The notes beneath the pieces were generated by a model. It did no database searches, was not told the DNA's origin, and was given only the letters and a program-made list of their open reading frames with translations. The position numbers were made by a program, and so were the translations under genes. Positions 56,489 to 64,000 of a stretch of 64,000 bases of DNA are shown in pieces; positions within the stretch are counted from its first letter, which is position 1; each line of letters starts with the position of its first letter. The stretch is from positions 205,411-269,410 of the forward strand of contig DATGMD010000031.1 of assembly GCA_035293805.1 (NCBI GenBank). Reading direction: 5' to 3'. This DNA is from JAJPHF01 sp035293805. GTDB taxonomy: Bacteria > Chloroflexota > UBA6077 > JAJPHF01.

Positions 56489-57616
56489 GTGTCCGACGCA
56501 GCACGCCCTGTTCCCCGGCCGCTGCCGACCGCCGCTCGCGGCGGCGTGATCGCCGCCGCCACGGCGCTGCTCGTGCTCTGGGGCCTCGGCCTGAGCGGCG
56601 CGCTCGGCCGCGACGCGACCCAACTCTTCGGCGATGCGGCGCCCGGGCTGCTCGCGCTCGCCGCGGTGGGCTGGCTGCCGGCGCCCGCCCCGGCGGCGCG
56701 AGCGATCGCCGTCGTCATGCTCTACGTCATCGGCCTCGGACTCGCCGCGCTCACGCTCGGCTTGGCCGCCATGGCGCTCGGCGGCGACCGCGGCGTGGCG
56801 GCGGCCGGCGGCGCGCTCGCCCCGCTCGCCCTCGGCCTGATCGCCCTGCTACTCGCGCCGGCCCTGTTGCTGAGCGGCGCCGTGCGCCGGGCGCTCGCGC
56901 GCTGGCTGCCCCTGCGGCCCGACGTCTTCCGCCACTGGGTCGGCCTCGTGGTGCTCGTCTGGTTCACGCTCATGCCGCTCGCGCTGCTGCCGCTGCTCGG
57001 CGGCCAGCCGCCGCTCAGTGCCGTGGTCGAGCGCCTCAGCGAGGAAGACCTCGCCTACTCGCCCTGGACCGAGGTCGCCAGCCTGCTCTGGACCGTGCTG
57101 CTCTGCCTCGTCGGCGCCGGCTTTCCCCTCGCGCGCGATGGCGCAGCCGCGCTCGACCGGCTCGGTTGGCGCTGGCCAGGCTGGCGGCGCGTCGGCATCG
57201 GCGTTGGCCTGTCGCTCGCGCTCGTGGTACTGATCGTCGGCGTGGTGGCGCCGCTCACCGATGCGGCGCTCACCGCGCTCGGCGTGCCCGACACCTCCAG
57301 CAGCTACTTCGAGAAGCTGATCGGCCCGGTCGACGTGGGGGGGGCCGTCCTGCGGGCAGTGAAAGCTGGCATCACCGAAGAGCTGGTGTGGCGCGGCCTC
57401 GTCCAGCCGCGCTACGGCCTCCCTCTCGCGGCCCTCGGCTTCGCGGCGATGCACGGCTTCCAGTATGGCCCGGGCAGCCTCGTCGTCGTTCTCGTCGTCG
57501 GCATCTGCTTGGGGCTCGTGCGGCGCTGGAGCAACACCACGGTCGCCGCGGTCGTCCACGGCGGCTACGATCTCTGGCTCTTCCTCACCGTCGCGCTCGG
57601 CTGGTTCAACTCTTGA
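56489..57616 (+). CDS. CPBP family intramembrane metalloprotease
   Basis: This 375-residue membrane protein has the CPBP/CAAX-protease (Abi) motifs: EExxxR in GITEELVWRGLVQPRYG, His in GFAAMHGFQYG and His in AAVVHGGYDLW. About eight hydrophobic segments are predicted, with a long N-terminal part ahead of the protease domain. Such proteins cleave membrane substrates, sometimes in bacteriocin immunity. GGAGG lies before the GTG start. It is not clearly part of the neighbouring aromatic genes. Confidence 0.85.
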   Translation: MSDAARPVPRPLPTAARGGVIAAATALLVLWGLGLSGALGRDATQLFGDAAPGLLALAAVGWLPAPAPAARAIAVVMLYVIGLGLAALTLGLAAMALGGDRGVAAAGGALAPLALGLIALLLAPALLLSGAVRRALARWLPLRPDVFRHWVGLVVLVWFTLMPLALLPLLGGQPPLSAVVERLSEEDLAYSPWTEVASLLWTVLLCLVGAGFPLARDGAAALDRLGWRWPGWRRVGIGVGLSLALVVLIVGVVAPLTDAALTALGVPDTSSSYFEKLIGPVDVGGAVLRAVKAGITEELVWRGLVQPRYGLPLAALGFAAMHGFQYGPGSLVVVLVVGICLGLVRRWSNTTVAAVVHGGYDLWLFLTVALGWFNS

Positions 57617-57683
57617 CCAGAGGCTACACTCGCCATCCGTCGCTACCCGGCACGCGGCTGTGGCCGGGCCGGCCCGACTCGCG

Positions 57684-57689
57684 TAGAAT
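57684..57689 (+). promoter_or_regulatory. -10-like element before the ALDH gene
   Basis: TAGAAT lies about 90 bases before the ATG of the dehydrogenase gene. No convincing -35 hexamer is present. Confidence 0.3.
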
Positions 57690-57777
57690 CGTAACGGGAG
57701 CCGGAGCCAGGCGTGGCCGCGCGGCCCGCTCCCGCAGCCCGGTTCCGCGCGGGCTACGTCGACACCAGGAGGCAGCG

Positions 57778-59238
57778 ATGACGGCGGTCGTTCCGCAGAC
57801 GCCAGTGAAGCGCCTGTTCATCAACAACGAGTGGGTCGAGGCGACGGGCGGCCGCACGTTCGAGGATGTGAACCCCGCCACCGGCGAGGTGCTGGCCCAC
57901 ATCGCCGAGGCGACGACCGAGGACGTGGACCGCGCCGTGCGCGCCGCGCGGCGGGCGTTCGACGAGGGCCCGTGGCGCACCATGCCGGCCGTCGAGCGCT
58001 CGGCCCTGCTCCGCCAGGTGGGCGAGTTGATCCTCAAGCACAAGGACGAGCTGATCCGCCTGGAGAGCCAGGACAACGGCAAGCCGGTGCGCGAGAGCGG
58101 CACCCTCGACGTGCCGCGCTCGGCGTCGAACTTCATCTTCTTCGCCGAGTACCTGACCAAGGTCACGAACGAGTGCGTGCCCGTCGACAACAAGTTCCTC
58201 CACTATGAGACCCGCGACCCGGTCGGCGTGGCGGCGCTCATCACGCCCTGGAACTTCCCCATGCTGCTCGGCACCTGGAAGATCGGGCCGTGCCTGGCCG
58301 CGGGCAACACCTGCGTCATCAAGCCCGCCTCCGTGACGCCGCTGACCACGCTCGCCCTCGGCGATATCGTGGCCGAGGCTGGCCTGCCCGAGGGCGTGTT
58401 CAACGTCATCACCGGCCCCGGCAGCACTGTCGGCACAGCGCTTGTCTCGCACCCCGGCGTCGATCTCGTCTCCTTCACGGGCGAGACGACTACCGGCCAG
58501 GCGATCGTCGCGGCGGCCGGCCCGGGCCTCAAGCGCGTCTCCTTCGAGCTGGGCGGCAAGGCCCCGAACCTGATCTTCAAGTCCGCCAACCTCGACGAGG
58601 CGGTCGCCGGCTCGATGCGCTCGGCCTTCTTCAATCAGGGCGAGGTCTGCCTGGCCACCCCGCGCTTCTACGTCGAGGAGTCGATCTACGACGCCTTCCT
58701 GGACAAGTTCGTGGCAGCGGCCCGCGCCCTCAAGATCGGCGACCCGCTCGACCCGGCCACCGAGATGGGCCCGCTCGTCTCCCAGAGCCACTACGACCGC
58801 GTCATGGCCTACATCGAGCAGGGGCGGGCCGAGGGCGCGCACCTGCTGATCGGCGGCCAGCGCCCGCCCGGCCTCGACCGCGGCTACTTCCTGGAGCCGA
58901 CGATCTTCACGAACGTCGACAACCAGATGGTCATCTGCCGCGAGGAGATCTTCGGTCCCGTCGCCACCATCCAGCCGGTCAAGACCGAGGAGGAGGCGGT
59001 TCAGCTCGCCAACGACACGCCCTACGGCCTCGACGCGACGATCTGGACCAACGATCTGCGTCAGGCGCACCGTGTGGCGGCGAAGCTCGTCGTCGGCACG
59101 GTCTGGGTGAACTGCTGGTTCGTCCGCGACCTGCGCGTGCCGTTCGGCGGCGCGAAGGCCAGCGGCATCGGCCGGGAGGGCGGCAAGTACAGCTGGGACT
59201 TCTACACCGAGCCCAAGAACGTCTGCATCGCCCTGTAG
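57778..59238 (+). CDS. Aldehyde dehydrogenase, 2-hydroxymuconic semialdehyde dehydrogenase-like
   Basis: This 486-residue NAD-dependent aldehyde dehydrogenase has catalytic Cys C291 in NQGEVCLATPRFYV and the general-base Glu E257 in SFELGGKAPN. The NAD-site motif ITPWNFPM is intact. The NQGEVC and PRFYVEESIYDAFLDKFV context is closest to XylG/DmpC-type hydroxymuconic semialdehyde dehydrogenases. A tautomerase gene follows 32 bases later, the same pair as in meta-cleavage operons. AGGAGG lies 5 bases before the ATG. Confidence 0.88.
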   Translation: MTAVVPQTPVKRLFINNEWVEATGGRTFEDVNPATGEVLAHIAEATTEDVDRAVRAARRAFDEGPWRTMPAVERSALLRQVGELILKHKDELIRLESQDNGKPVRESGTLDVPRSASNFIFFAEYLTKVTNECVPVDNKFLHYETRDPVGVAALITPWNFPMLLGTWKIGPCLAAGNTCVIKPASVTPLTTLALGDIVAEAGLPEGVFNVITGPGSTVGTALVSHPGVDLVSFTGETTTGQAIVAAAGPGLKRVSFELGGKAPNLIFKSANLDEAVAGSMRSAFFNQGEVCLATPRFYVEESIYDAFLDKFVAAARALKIGDPLDPATEMGPLVSQSHYDRVMAYIEQGRAEGAHLLIGGQRPPGLDRGYFLEPTIFTNVDNQMVICREEIFGPVATIQPVKTEEEAVQLANDTPYGLDATIWTNDLRQAHRVAAKLVVGTVWVNCWFVRDLRVPFGGAKASGIGREGGKYSWDFYTEPKNVCIAL

Positions 59239-59270
59239 CCGCCGCGCGGCGCCAGAAAGGGAGGGTCGCA

Positions 59271-59483
59271 ATGCCAATCGTGCACATCGAGATCCTCGAG
59301 GGCCGGCCGGCCAGCAAGAAGCGCGCGCTCATCGAGCAAGTCACCCAGGCGGTCGTCAGCTCCCTCGACGTGCGGCCGCAGCAAGTGCGCGTGCTCCTGC
59401 GCGAGGTGCCGCACGACCAGTGGGCCGTCGGCGGCGTCCCCATGTCTGAGAGCGCCCCCGCGCCCGCCGCCGACGGCCGCTAG
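59271..59483 (+). CDS. 4-oxalocrotonate tautomerase family enzyme
   Basis: This 70-residue protein belongs to the 4-oxalocrotonate tautomerase family, which interconverts enol and keto forms of hydroxymuconate. The catalytic N-terminal Pro follows the initiator Met (MPIVHIEILEGRPASKKR), with Arg residues in the EGR and RVLLREVP segments at the expected places. GGGAGG lies before the ATG. Directly after the semialdehyde dehydrogenase, it should handle its product in the oxalocrotonate branch of meta cleavage. Confidence 0.88.
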   Translation: MPIVHIEILEGRPASKKRALIEQVTQAVVSSLDVRPQQVRVLLREVPHDQWAVGGVPMSESAPAPAADGR

Positions 59484-59700
59484 CGGTTCGCTGCTCGCGA
59501 TGCTAGCTGAAACCCGTATGCCCGGTAGGTTGCCGCGAGTCACGGCGGTGCAGGTAGTTCGCGCATTGCTGTAGGGGACCCGATGCATCCTACAGGGCCT
59601 CGCTATGGACGGCGAACCTGTCCCCGAGGAGCGGGACGCGCCCCAGCTACTCAAGGTGGCCGTCTAGGCGGAGCGACGCCGGAGCGTCAGGGAGGTGAAC

Positions 59701-60060
59701 ATGGCCGCGACCGATACCAGCCGGGCACCAGGCTCGGCGCTGCGCCAGGACGTGCAGGAAGGCCTGCTCGCCAAGCTCGACAAGACCGCGCGCATCAACA
59801 AGCTGATCTTCGAGGTGCGCCTCGACCCGGCCGCCCGCGAGCGCCTCGTGGCCGACACCGAGGGCGTCATGGCGGCCTACGCGCTGTCCGAGGCCGAGCA
59901 CGCCGCCGTCCGCGCCCGCGACTTCAAGCGCCTCATCGAGCTAGGCGGCCACCCCTACCTCGTCGCGCAGCTCTCGCGCCTGCTCTACGGCACCGCCAAC
60001 AATCGCAACACCAGCACCGCTGCCGAGATGCTTCGCCGCTCCGTCGTCGGCGACCAGTGA
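59701..60060 (+). CDS. LigA-like subunit of an extradiol ring-opening dioxygenase
   Basis: This 119-residue helical protein matches the LigA (protocatechuate 4,5-dioxygenase alpha) family. The core KLIFEVRLDPAARERLVAD, then YALSEAEHAAVRARDFKRLI and GGHPYLVAQLSRLLYG are characteristic. LigA subunits pack on the catalytic LigB and form part of the substrate pocket. GGGAGG lies 5 bases before the ATG at 59701. The catalytic LigB gene starts 159 bases downstream. Confidence 0.85.
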   Translation: MAATDTSRAPGSALRQDVQEGLLAKLDKTARINKLIFEVRLDPAARERLVADTEGVMAAYALSEAEHAAVRARDFKRLIELGGHPYLVAQLSRLLYGTANNRNTSTAAEMLRRSVVGDQ

Positions 60061-60093
60061 GTCATTACAGATGATTGGCGTAGCGCCTGGTAG

Positions 60094-60114
60094 GGGCGGG
60101 TTTCATGCCCGCCC
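60094..60114. repeat. GGGCGGG-type hairpin between ligA and ligB
   Basis: GGGCGGG (60094-60100) pairs with CCCGCCC (60108-60114) around a 7-base loop, in a GTAGGGGCGGGTTTCATGCC context. This kind of short dispersed palindrome occurs in many high-GC genomes and could shape ligA/ligB mRNA. Confidence 0.45.
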
Positions 60115-60219
60115 GCGGCCGTCCAGGCCGCAGTTTGGGTGACGCTTGACCGTTCCCAGTCCGCGGGACGCCATGCAAGGACTCCGCGGCATCGCGCAGT
60201 ACTCAGCACTGGAGGACGT

Positions 60220-61056
60220 ATGGGCCAGCTAGTAGGCGTATTCGCCGCGTCGCACGCGCCGGGGCTCACCGGCTGGTTCGACGATGCCGAGGTCGGACAG
60301 CGCGAGCGCGTGCTGGCGGGCTACCGCGCGCTCCGCGAGCGCCTCGAGGCGGCCGCGCCCTCGGTCGTCCTCATGATCTCCAACGACCACCTGCTCAACT
60401 TCCCCGTCGACGCCGCGCCGGACTTCGCCGTGTCGCTAGCCGCCGAGCACACCGGCCCTGAGCCGTGGTTTGAGTCCTGGCTGAACCTGGCCCCCTACCG
60501 CGTCGCCGGCCATCCCGACCTCGCCCGCGCCCTTGTCCGCGAGGGCTCGCGCGCCGGCGTCCAGATCCAGCCGGTCGACCGCCTGCGATTCGACGACAAC
60601 TTCTCTGTGCCCTTGCACCTGCTCACACCCGAGCTGAACGTCCCGCTCGTGCCCGTGACGATGAACTGCGTCGTCCCGCCGCGGCCCAGCCCCCAGCTCT
60701 GCTACGAGGTCGGCGGCGTCTTCCGCCGCATCGTCGAGGAGCACCTGCCGGCCGACGAGCGCGTCGCCATCGTGGCCACCGGCGGCCTCTCCCATGAGCC
60801 AGGCGGCCCGCGCTACTTCGCCGTCGACGAGCAGTGGGACCGCTGGTTTCTCGACCTCCTGGCCGAGGGCAGCCCGGAGCTAGTGCTGCGCGAGGTCACG
60901 CTGGAGAAAATGGAGGCCGGCGGCGCGGGCGGCGCCTCCGAGGTGCTCGCCTGGCTCGTGGCGATGGGCGCCGTCGGCCGCCGCCCCGCCAACGTCCTCG
61001 CCTACGAGGCGGTTGTTCCCTGGCGCTGCGGCATGGGCGTCGTCGCCTGGGACTAA
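60220..61056 (+). CDS. LigB-type extradiol ring-cleavage dioxygenase, catalytic subunit
   Basis: This 278-residue protein is a class III extradiol dioxygenase catalytic subunit using Fe(II) to open a catecholic ring next to the diol. Expected residues are H12 (AASHAPGLTG), H57 (ISNDHLLNF), catalytic H192 (TGGLSHEPGG) and E241 in GGASEVLAWLV. Position H12 is exactly as in LigB. GGAGG lies just before the ATG. It pairs with the LigA-like gene upstream. A 61-nt palindrome lies between it and the LLM gene. Confidence 0.88.
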   Translation: MGQLVGVFAASHAPGLTGWFDDAEVGQRERVLAGYRALRERLEAAAPSVVLMISNDHLLNFPVDAAPDFAVSLAAEHTGPEPWFESWLNLAPYRVAGHPDLARALVREGSRAGVQIQPVDRLRFDDNFSVPLHLLTPELNVPLVPVTMNCVVPPRPSPQLCYEVGGVFRRIVEEHLPADERVAIVATGGLSHEPGGPRYFAVDEQWDRWFLDLLAEGSPELVLREVTLEKMEAGGAGGASEVLAWLVAMGAVGRRPANVLAYEAVVPWRCGMGVVAWD

Positions 61057-61064
61057 GCGGCCGG

Positions 61065-61125
61065 CCCAGGCTGGTGTGGATCTTTGGCGAAGCCAAACAT
61101 CCACACTATCCCTGGCCGAGGGCTT
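61065..61125. repeat. 61-nt dispersed palindromic repeat, copy B
   Basis: This element lies 8 bases after the ligB stop, the same distance as copy A (28577-28637) from its stop. It contains CCAGG/CCTGG and TGGTGTGGAT/ATCCACAC arms and an inner TTTGGC-GAA-GCCAAA stem. The inner stem differs from copy A on both arms, so pairing is kept although sequence is not. Confidence 0.75.
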
Positions 61126-61172
61126 AGGTGCAGCGCCCCGCGCGACGACGCGACGGCGGAAAGGAGCCGGCA

Positions 61173-62387
61173 GTGGAGTTCTACTCGTTTCACCTGATGC
61201 CCTGGCCGTACCTGCCCCCGGATTTCGACGAGAAGTATTCGTCAGCCTGGGTGACGTGCCCGAACGATCTCTACGATCCCGAGCGCGGGACCGCCCTGTA
61301 CACGCGCTACATCGACGAGCTGGCGCTGGGCGACGAGCTGGGCTTCGACGGCGTCTGCGTGAACGAGCACCATCAGACCGCCTACGGCCTCATGCCCGCC
61401 CCGAACCTGATCGCTGCCGCGCTCGTTCAGCGCACCAAGCGCGCCAAGATCGCGCTCATGGGCAACGCCGTGCCCCTCCGCGACCATCCGCTCCGCATCG
61501 CCGAAGAGGTCGCCATGCTCGACGTGATGAGCGGCGGCCGTATCATCTCCGGCTTCGTGCGCGGCATCGGCTGCGAGTACCACTCCTTCCACCTGAACCC
61601 GACCTACTCCCGCGAGCGTACCGAAGAAGGTATCGACCTCATCCTGCGCGCCTGGACCGAGCCGGGGCCGTTCAGCTTCTGGGGCAAGCATTATCGCGTC
61701 CGCTACGTGAACGTTTGGCCGAAGCCGCTCCAGCAGCCCCACCCGCCCATCTGGCTGCCCTCCACCGGCAGCGTCGAGACGATCGAGTGGTCCGTCCAGC
61801 GCCGCTGGCCGTTCGTCCGCACCTACGACACCCTCGACGCCATCGCCGCCATGTTCCAGTGCCTGCGCGCCCGCGCCAACGAGGTCGGCTACGAGCCCGA
61901 GCCCGAGCAGATCGGCTGGATGCTCCCCATCTACGTCGCCGAGACCGACGAGAAGGCGCGCGAAGAGGCCGCCAAGCACGTCCAGTACCTCTTTGGCTGG
62001 CTCAGCAAGCGCCCCTTCGAGTTCACGCTGCCGCCCGGCTACATCTCGGCCCAGTCGATGGTGCGCGGCCTGGAAGTCGCGGCCACGAAGACCGGCCAGA
62101 GCCGCAGCTACGACGACCTCCTCGACCTCGGCATCATCTGCTTCGGCAGCCCCGAGACCGTGCGCCAGCGCCTCGCCGCCGCGCACGAGCGGCTGGGTTT
62201 CGGCCGCCTCGTCGGCCTGCTCCACTTCGGCAGCCTGCCCCACGAGCTAACCGTCAAAAACATGCACCTGTTCGCGGAAGAGGTCTTGCCCTTCGTCCGC
62301 GCCCTCGGCCCCGCGAGGCCCGCGGCCAACGACGGCGCCAACGGCCGGGCCAGCGCGACGACCGTGGCCGCCGAGGCGCGCTCGTGA
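61173..62387 (+). CDS. LLM class flavin-dependent monooxygenase
   Basis: This 404-residue luciferase-like TIM-barrel protein has FDGVCVNEHHQTAYGLMPAP, KRAKIALMGNAVPLRDHPLR and the LDVMSGGRIISGFVRGIG segment typical of flavin-dependent alkanal or alkanesulfonate monooxygenases. It carries the extra C-terminal helices seen in enzymes that act on larger substrates. AAGGAG lies 6 bases before the GTG at 61173. It overlaps the downstream alpha/beta hydrolase by 4 bases, and both follow the ligA-ligB genes. Confidence 0.86.
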   Translation: MEFYSFHLMPWPYLPPDFDEKYSSAWVTCPNDLYDPERGTALYTRYIDELALGDELGFDGVCVNEHHQTAYGLMPAPNLIAAALVQRTKRAKIALMGNAVPLRDHPLRIAEEVAMLDVMSGGRIISGFVRGIGCEYHSFHLNPTYSRERTEEGIDLILRAWTEPGPFSFWGKHYRVRYVNVWPKPLQQPHPPIWLPSTGSVETIEWSVQRRWPFVRTYDTLDAIAAMFQCLRARANEVGYEPEPEQIGWMLPIYVAETDEKAREEAAKHVQYLFGWLSKRPFEFTLPPGYISAQSMVRGLEVAATKTGQSRSYDDLLDLGIICFGSPETVRQRLAAAHERLGFGRLVGLLHFGSLPHELTVKNMHLFAEEVLPFVRALGPARPAANDGANGRASATTVAAEARS

Positions 62388-63190
62388 GCGCCCCGGGCGT
62401 GCGCGACGAGCGCCTCATGATCGCGGGCACCCGCGTGCGCGTGCAATCGGCCGGCGACGGCCCGCCGCTACTGTACCTGCACGGCGCCGGCGGCGTCTCC
62501 TGGCTGCCCGGCCACACCGCCCTCGCCGAGCATTGCCGCCTGATCGTGCCCGAGCACCCGAACTGGGGCGAGGACGAGCTAGCCGACGGGCTGGAATCGA
62601 TCGAAGACCTGGTCTACTTCTACCTCGACTTCCTCGACGCCCTCGACCTCGACCGTATCCACCTCGCCGGCCACTCGCTGGGCGGCTGGCTGGCGGCCGA
62701 GATCGCCGTCGCCCATCCCGAGCGCCTTTGGACGCTCACGCTCATCGACGCCGCCGGCCTTTGGCTGCCCGACTGCCCGATGCCCGACCTGTTCGCCCTC
62801 TCGGCCGCCGAGACGGCCCGCCTCGGCAATTACGACCCCGCCGTCGGCGAGGCCGCCATCGCCGCGGGCGCGACGCCCGAGGCGCGGGCGGCCCAGGTGC
62901 GGGCGCGCGCCGCCTTCGCGCGTATCGCCTGGAATCCCTACCTGCACAACCCGCGGCTTGCCGTCCGTCTGCGGCGCGTCCGCCTGCCCGCGCTCGTCGT
63001 CTGGGGCGAGGAGGACCGCATCATCCCGCCGGCCTACGCCGACGAGTACGCCCGTCTCTTACCGGACGCGCGGGTGGTGCGCTTCCCTGCCTGCGGCCAC
63101 TCCCCCGCCCGCGAGCGGCCGGCCGCCCTCGCCGACGCCATGCTCGCCTTCCTCCGCGACCGCGCTCCAGCGAGCGCCCGTCCCGAATGA
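62384..63190 (+). CDS. Alpha/beta hydrolase
   Basis: This 268-residue protein has the alpha/beta hydrolase triad: Ser in LAGHSLGGWLAAE, Asp in WGEEDRIIPP and His in PACGHSPARE, with the oxyanion region LYLHGAGGVSW. It resembles meta-cleavage product hydrolases (carbon-carbon bond hydrolases such as BphD/DmpD) in size and motif spacing, which fits its place after an extradiol dioxygenase and a monooxygenase. The GTG overlaps the LLM stop (GTGA). Its TGA overlaps the start of the C-rich repeat. Confidence 0.85.
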   Translation: MSAPGVRDERLMIAGTRVRVQSAGDGPPLLYLHGAGGVSWLPGHTALAEHCRLIVPEHPNWGEDELADGLESIEDLVYFYLDFLDALDLDRIHLAGHSLGGWLAAEIAVAHPERLWTLTLIDAAGLWLPDCPMPDLFALSAAETARLGNYDPAVGEAAIAAGATPEARAAQVRARAAFARIAWNPYLHNPRLAVRLRRVRLPALVVWGEEDRIIPPAYADEYARLLPDARVVRFPACGHSPARERPAALADAMLAFLRDRAPASARPE

Positions 63191-63297
63191 CCTAACCCCC
63201 CGGCCCCCCTTCCCTTCGAAGGAAGACGGGAGCCGGCTCGGCCTCGTCCCTCTCCCCCTTCCCGCGTCGGGAGGGGGCAGGGCGAGGGGTCTAGGGG
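63189..63297. repeat. C-rich inverted-repeat element, copy 3
   Basis: This 109-base element fills the gap between two convergent genes. It begins GACCTAACCCCCCGGCCCCC, overlapping the TGA of the plus-strand hydrolase, and ends GGGGTCTAGG, whose CTA is the stop of the minus-strand gene. The left arm is the inverse of the right arms of the copies at 29220 and 50851. It can fold into strong hairpins. Confidence 0.75.
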
Positions 63298-63695
63298 CAG
63301 AACTGGTGGGCGAAGTGGATGCCGAACGCCCAGCTCAGGACCACCACGATCACGACGGCGAGGAACGTCCGATAGTCCCGCGAGGTGTACCAGCCGTGCT
63401 CGTGCGCGAGCGTCCAGCGGGTCTCGCCCGCCGTCCAGCCACCGGGGGAGTCGTGGCGCAGCCGCGCGGCTAGGTCCTCCGCCGTGTGGCCGGGCGATCG
63501 TGGGCCGCGGACCTCCGATGGATCGGGGTAGCCCAGCTTCGCGCGCACGGCGCGCATCAGCCGCCCCAGCAGCCAGCCCGTCAGCACCAGCGCGGCGGCG
63601 AGCAGCACCGTCCCGAAGCCCGCGAGCGCCGAGATGCAGTCGGGCGCCAGCGTGGCCAGCAGGATTGCGCCGAGGAGGTCGGAGCCCGTGTCCAT
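63291..63695 (-). CDS. Hypothetical membrane protein
   Basis: This 134-residue protein has an N-terminal membrane helix (FGTVLLAAALVLTGWLLGRL) and a C-terminal one (TFLAVVIVVVLSWAFGIHFA) with a polar 55-residue loop between them. No family is recognised. Its stop codon lies within the end of the C-rich repeat, so the element has probably set its C-terminus. A weak GGAG precedes the ATG. Confidence 0.55.
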   Translation of the reverse strand: MDTGSDLLGAILLATLAPDCISALAGFGTVLLAAALVLTGWLLGRLMRAVRAKLGYPDPSEVRGPRSPGHTAEDLAARLRHDSPGGWTAGETRWTLAHEHGWYTSRDYRTFLAVVIVVVLSWAFGIHFAHQFCP

Positions 63696-63871
63696 CGCTT
63701 CGTTCTCCGCGAGGGCAGCATACCACGCGGCGGTCCGCGCCGCGAGCCCTGGGCGATCATGCCTCGCGGTCGCGGCGAACCGCGCCGATCGCCCGCGCCG
63801 CCGCCGCGCAGCCGTCTGCCCCGCCGCGCGGCGACGGGCTTCCCGCCCGCGTGGTGTAGCCTAGTACTCCG

Positions 63872-64000
63872 TCACACCTGAAACGCTGGGTAGAGATGCT
63901 TGAGCTTGATCCGGGCATCGGCCGTGGTGAAGCGCCAGTCGATCCGCTGGCCGGCGGCGTTGCGGGCGGCGACCCAGGCCGCGACTTCCTGCTCGACCGT
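63872..64000 (-). mobile_element. IS630-type transposase, 3' end (cut by the window edge)
   Basis: The minus-strand frame at the window edge encodes 42 residues ending at TGA, including VAAWVAARNAAGQRIDWRFT and then ADARIKLKHLYP. This is the conserved C-terminal end of IS630-family DDE transposases. The element's terminal sequence is probably just beyond the stop at about 63860 (CTAGTACTCCGTCACA), next to TA dinucleotides expected at IS630 targets. The rest lies outside the window. Confidence 0.75.

Noticed and set aside
59606..59668. 20-codon frame before the ligA-like gene
   Set aside because: No ribosome site and no recognisable similarity; too short to support.

Overview
The window is a very GC-rich bacterial chromosome segment with dense coding, many GTG and TTG starts, frequent 4-base ATGA/GTGA gene overlaps, and lipoproteins with long Thr/Pro/Ala linkers. 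Orphan NMT1/THI5-type binding lipoproteins, amidohydrolase_2 proteins, luciferase-like (LLM) flavin oxidoreductases, Uma2 nucleases and a small Os1348/NHLP-clan protein together suggest a Chloroflexota-type soil or subsurface lineage. That placement is inference from gene content; no rRNA is present.

Layout. 1-16 kb: envelope and surface functions (ABC-2 export permease, two polytopic GT39-like proteins, GT4 glycosyltransferase, two methyltransferases coupled to a class III nucleotidyl cyclase), a MarR regulator coupled to a DHA2 drug exporter, DUF488, PhzF, Zn-dependent alcohol dehydrogenase, DUF456 and a DedA fusion. 16-26 kb: a ThDP enzyme, a diguanylate cyclase coupled to an amidohydrolase, a proline-rich membrane protein, tRNA-Val(CAC), a transaldolase-like aldolase and a dihydroxyphthalate-decarboxylase-like protein. 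26-40 kb: a duplicated Ig-like lipoprotein, hisA-hisF-hisIE, binding lipoproteins, ftcD, a beta-lactamase-fold lipoprotein and GlcG/HbpS. 40-48.5 kb: tandem binding lipoproteins, an MFS exporter, a peroxiredoxin whose catalytic Cys codon is UGA (probable selenoprotein), a split two-subunit ThDP decarboxylase, an amidohydrolase and another binding lipoprotein. 48.5-50.3 kb: a toxin-antitoxin pair flanked by an intact Uma2 gene and a Uma2 3' remnant. 50.3-63.2 kb: RidA proteins (one a three-domain fusion), LLM oxidoreductases, a semialdehyde-dehydrogenase-like ALDH, 4-oxalocrotonate tautomerase, LigA and LigB extradiol dioxygenase subunits and alpha/beta hydrolases, reading as a meta-cleavage aromatic catabolic region. 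The right edge cuts an IS630-type transposase.

The most notable single feature is the peroxiredoxin at 44318-44764: the frame is open on both sides of one in-frame UGA placed exactly at the peroxidatic position, a candidate bacterial SECIS hairpin follows it, and two perfect hairpins (16- and 25-bp stems) sit just 3' of the gene. Other points of interest are two 61-nt dispersed palindromes, three copies of a C-rich inverted-repeat element, a perfect Crp-type palindrome, leaderless-looking promoters, and six binding proteins with no cognate permease or ATPase in view.
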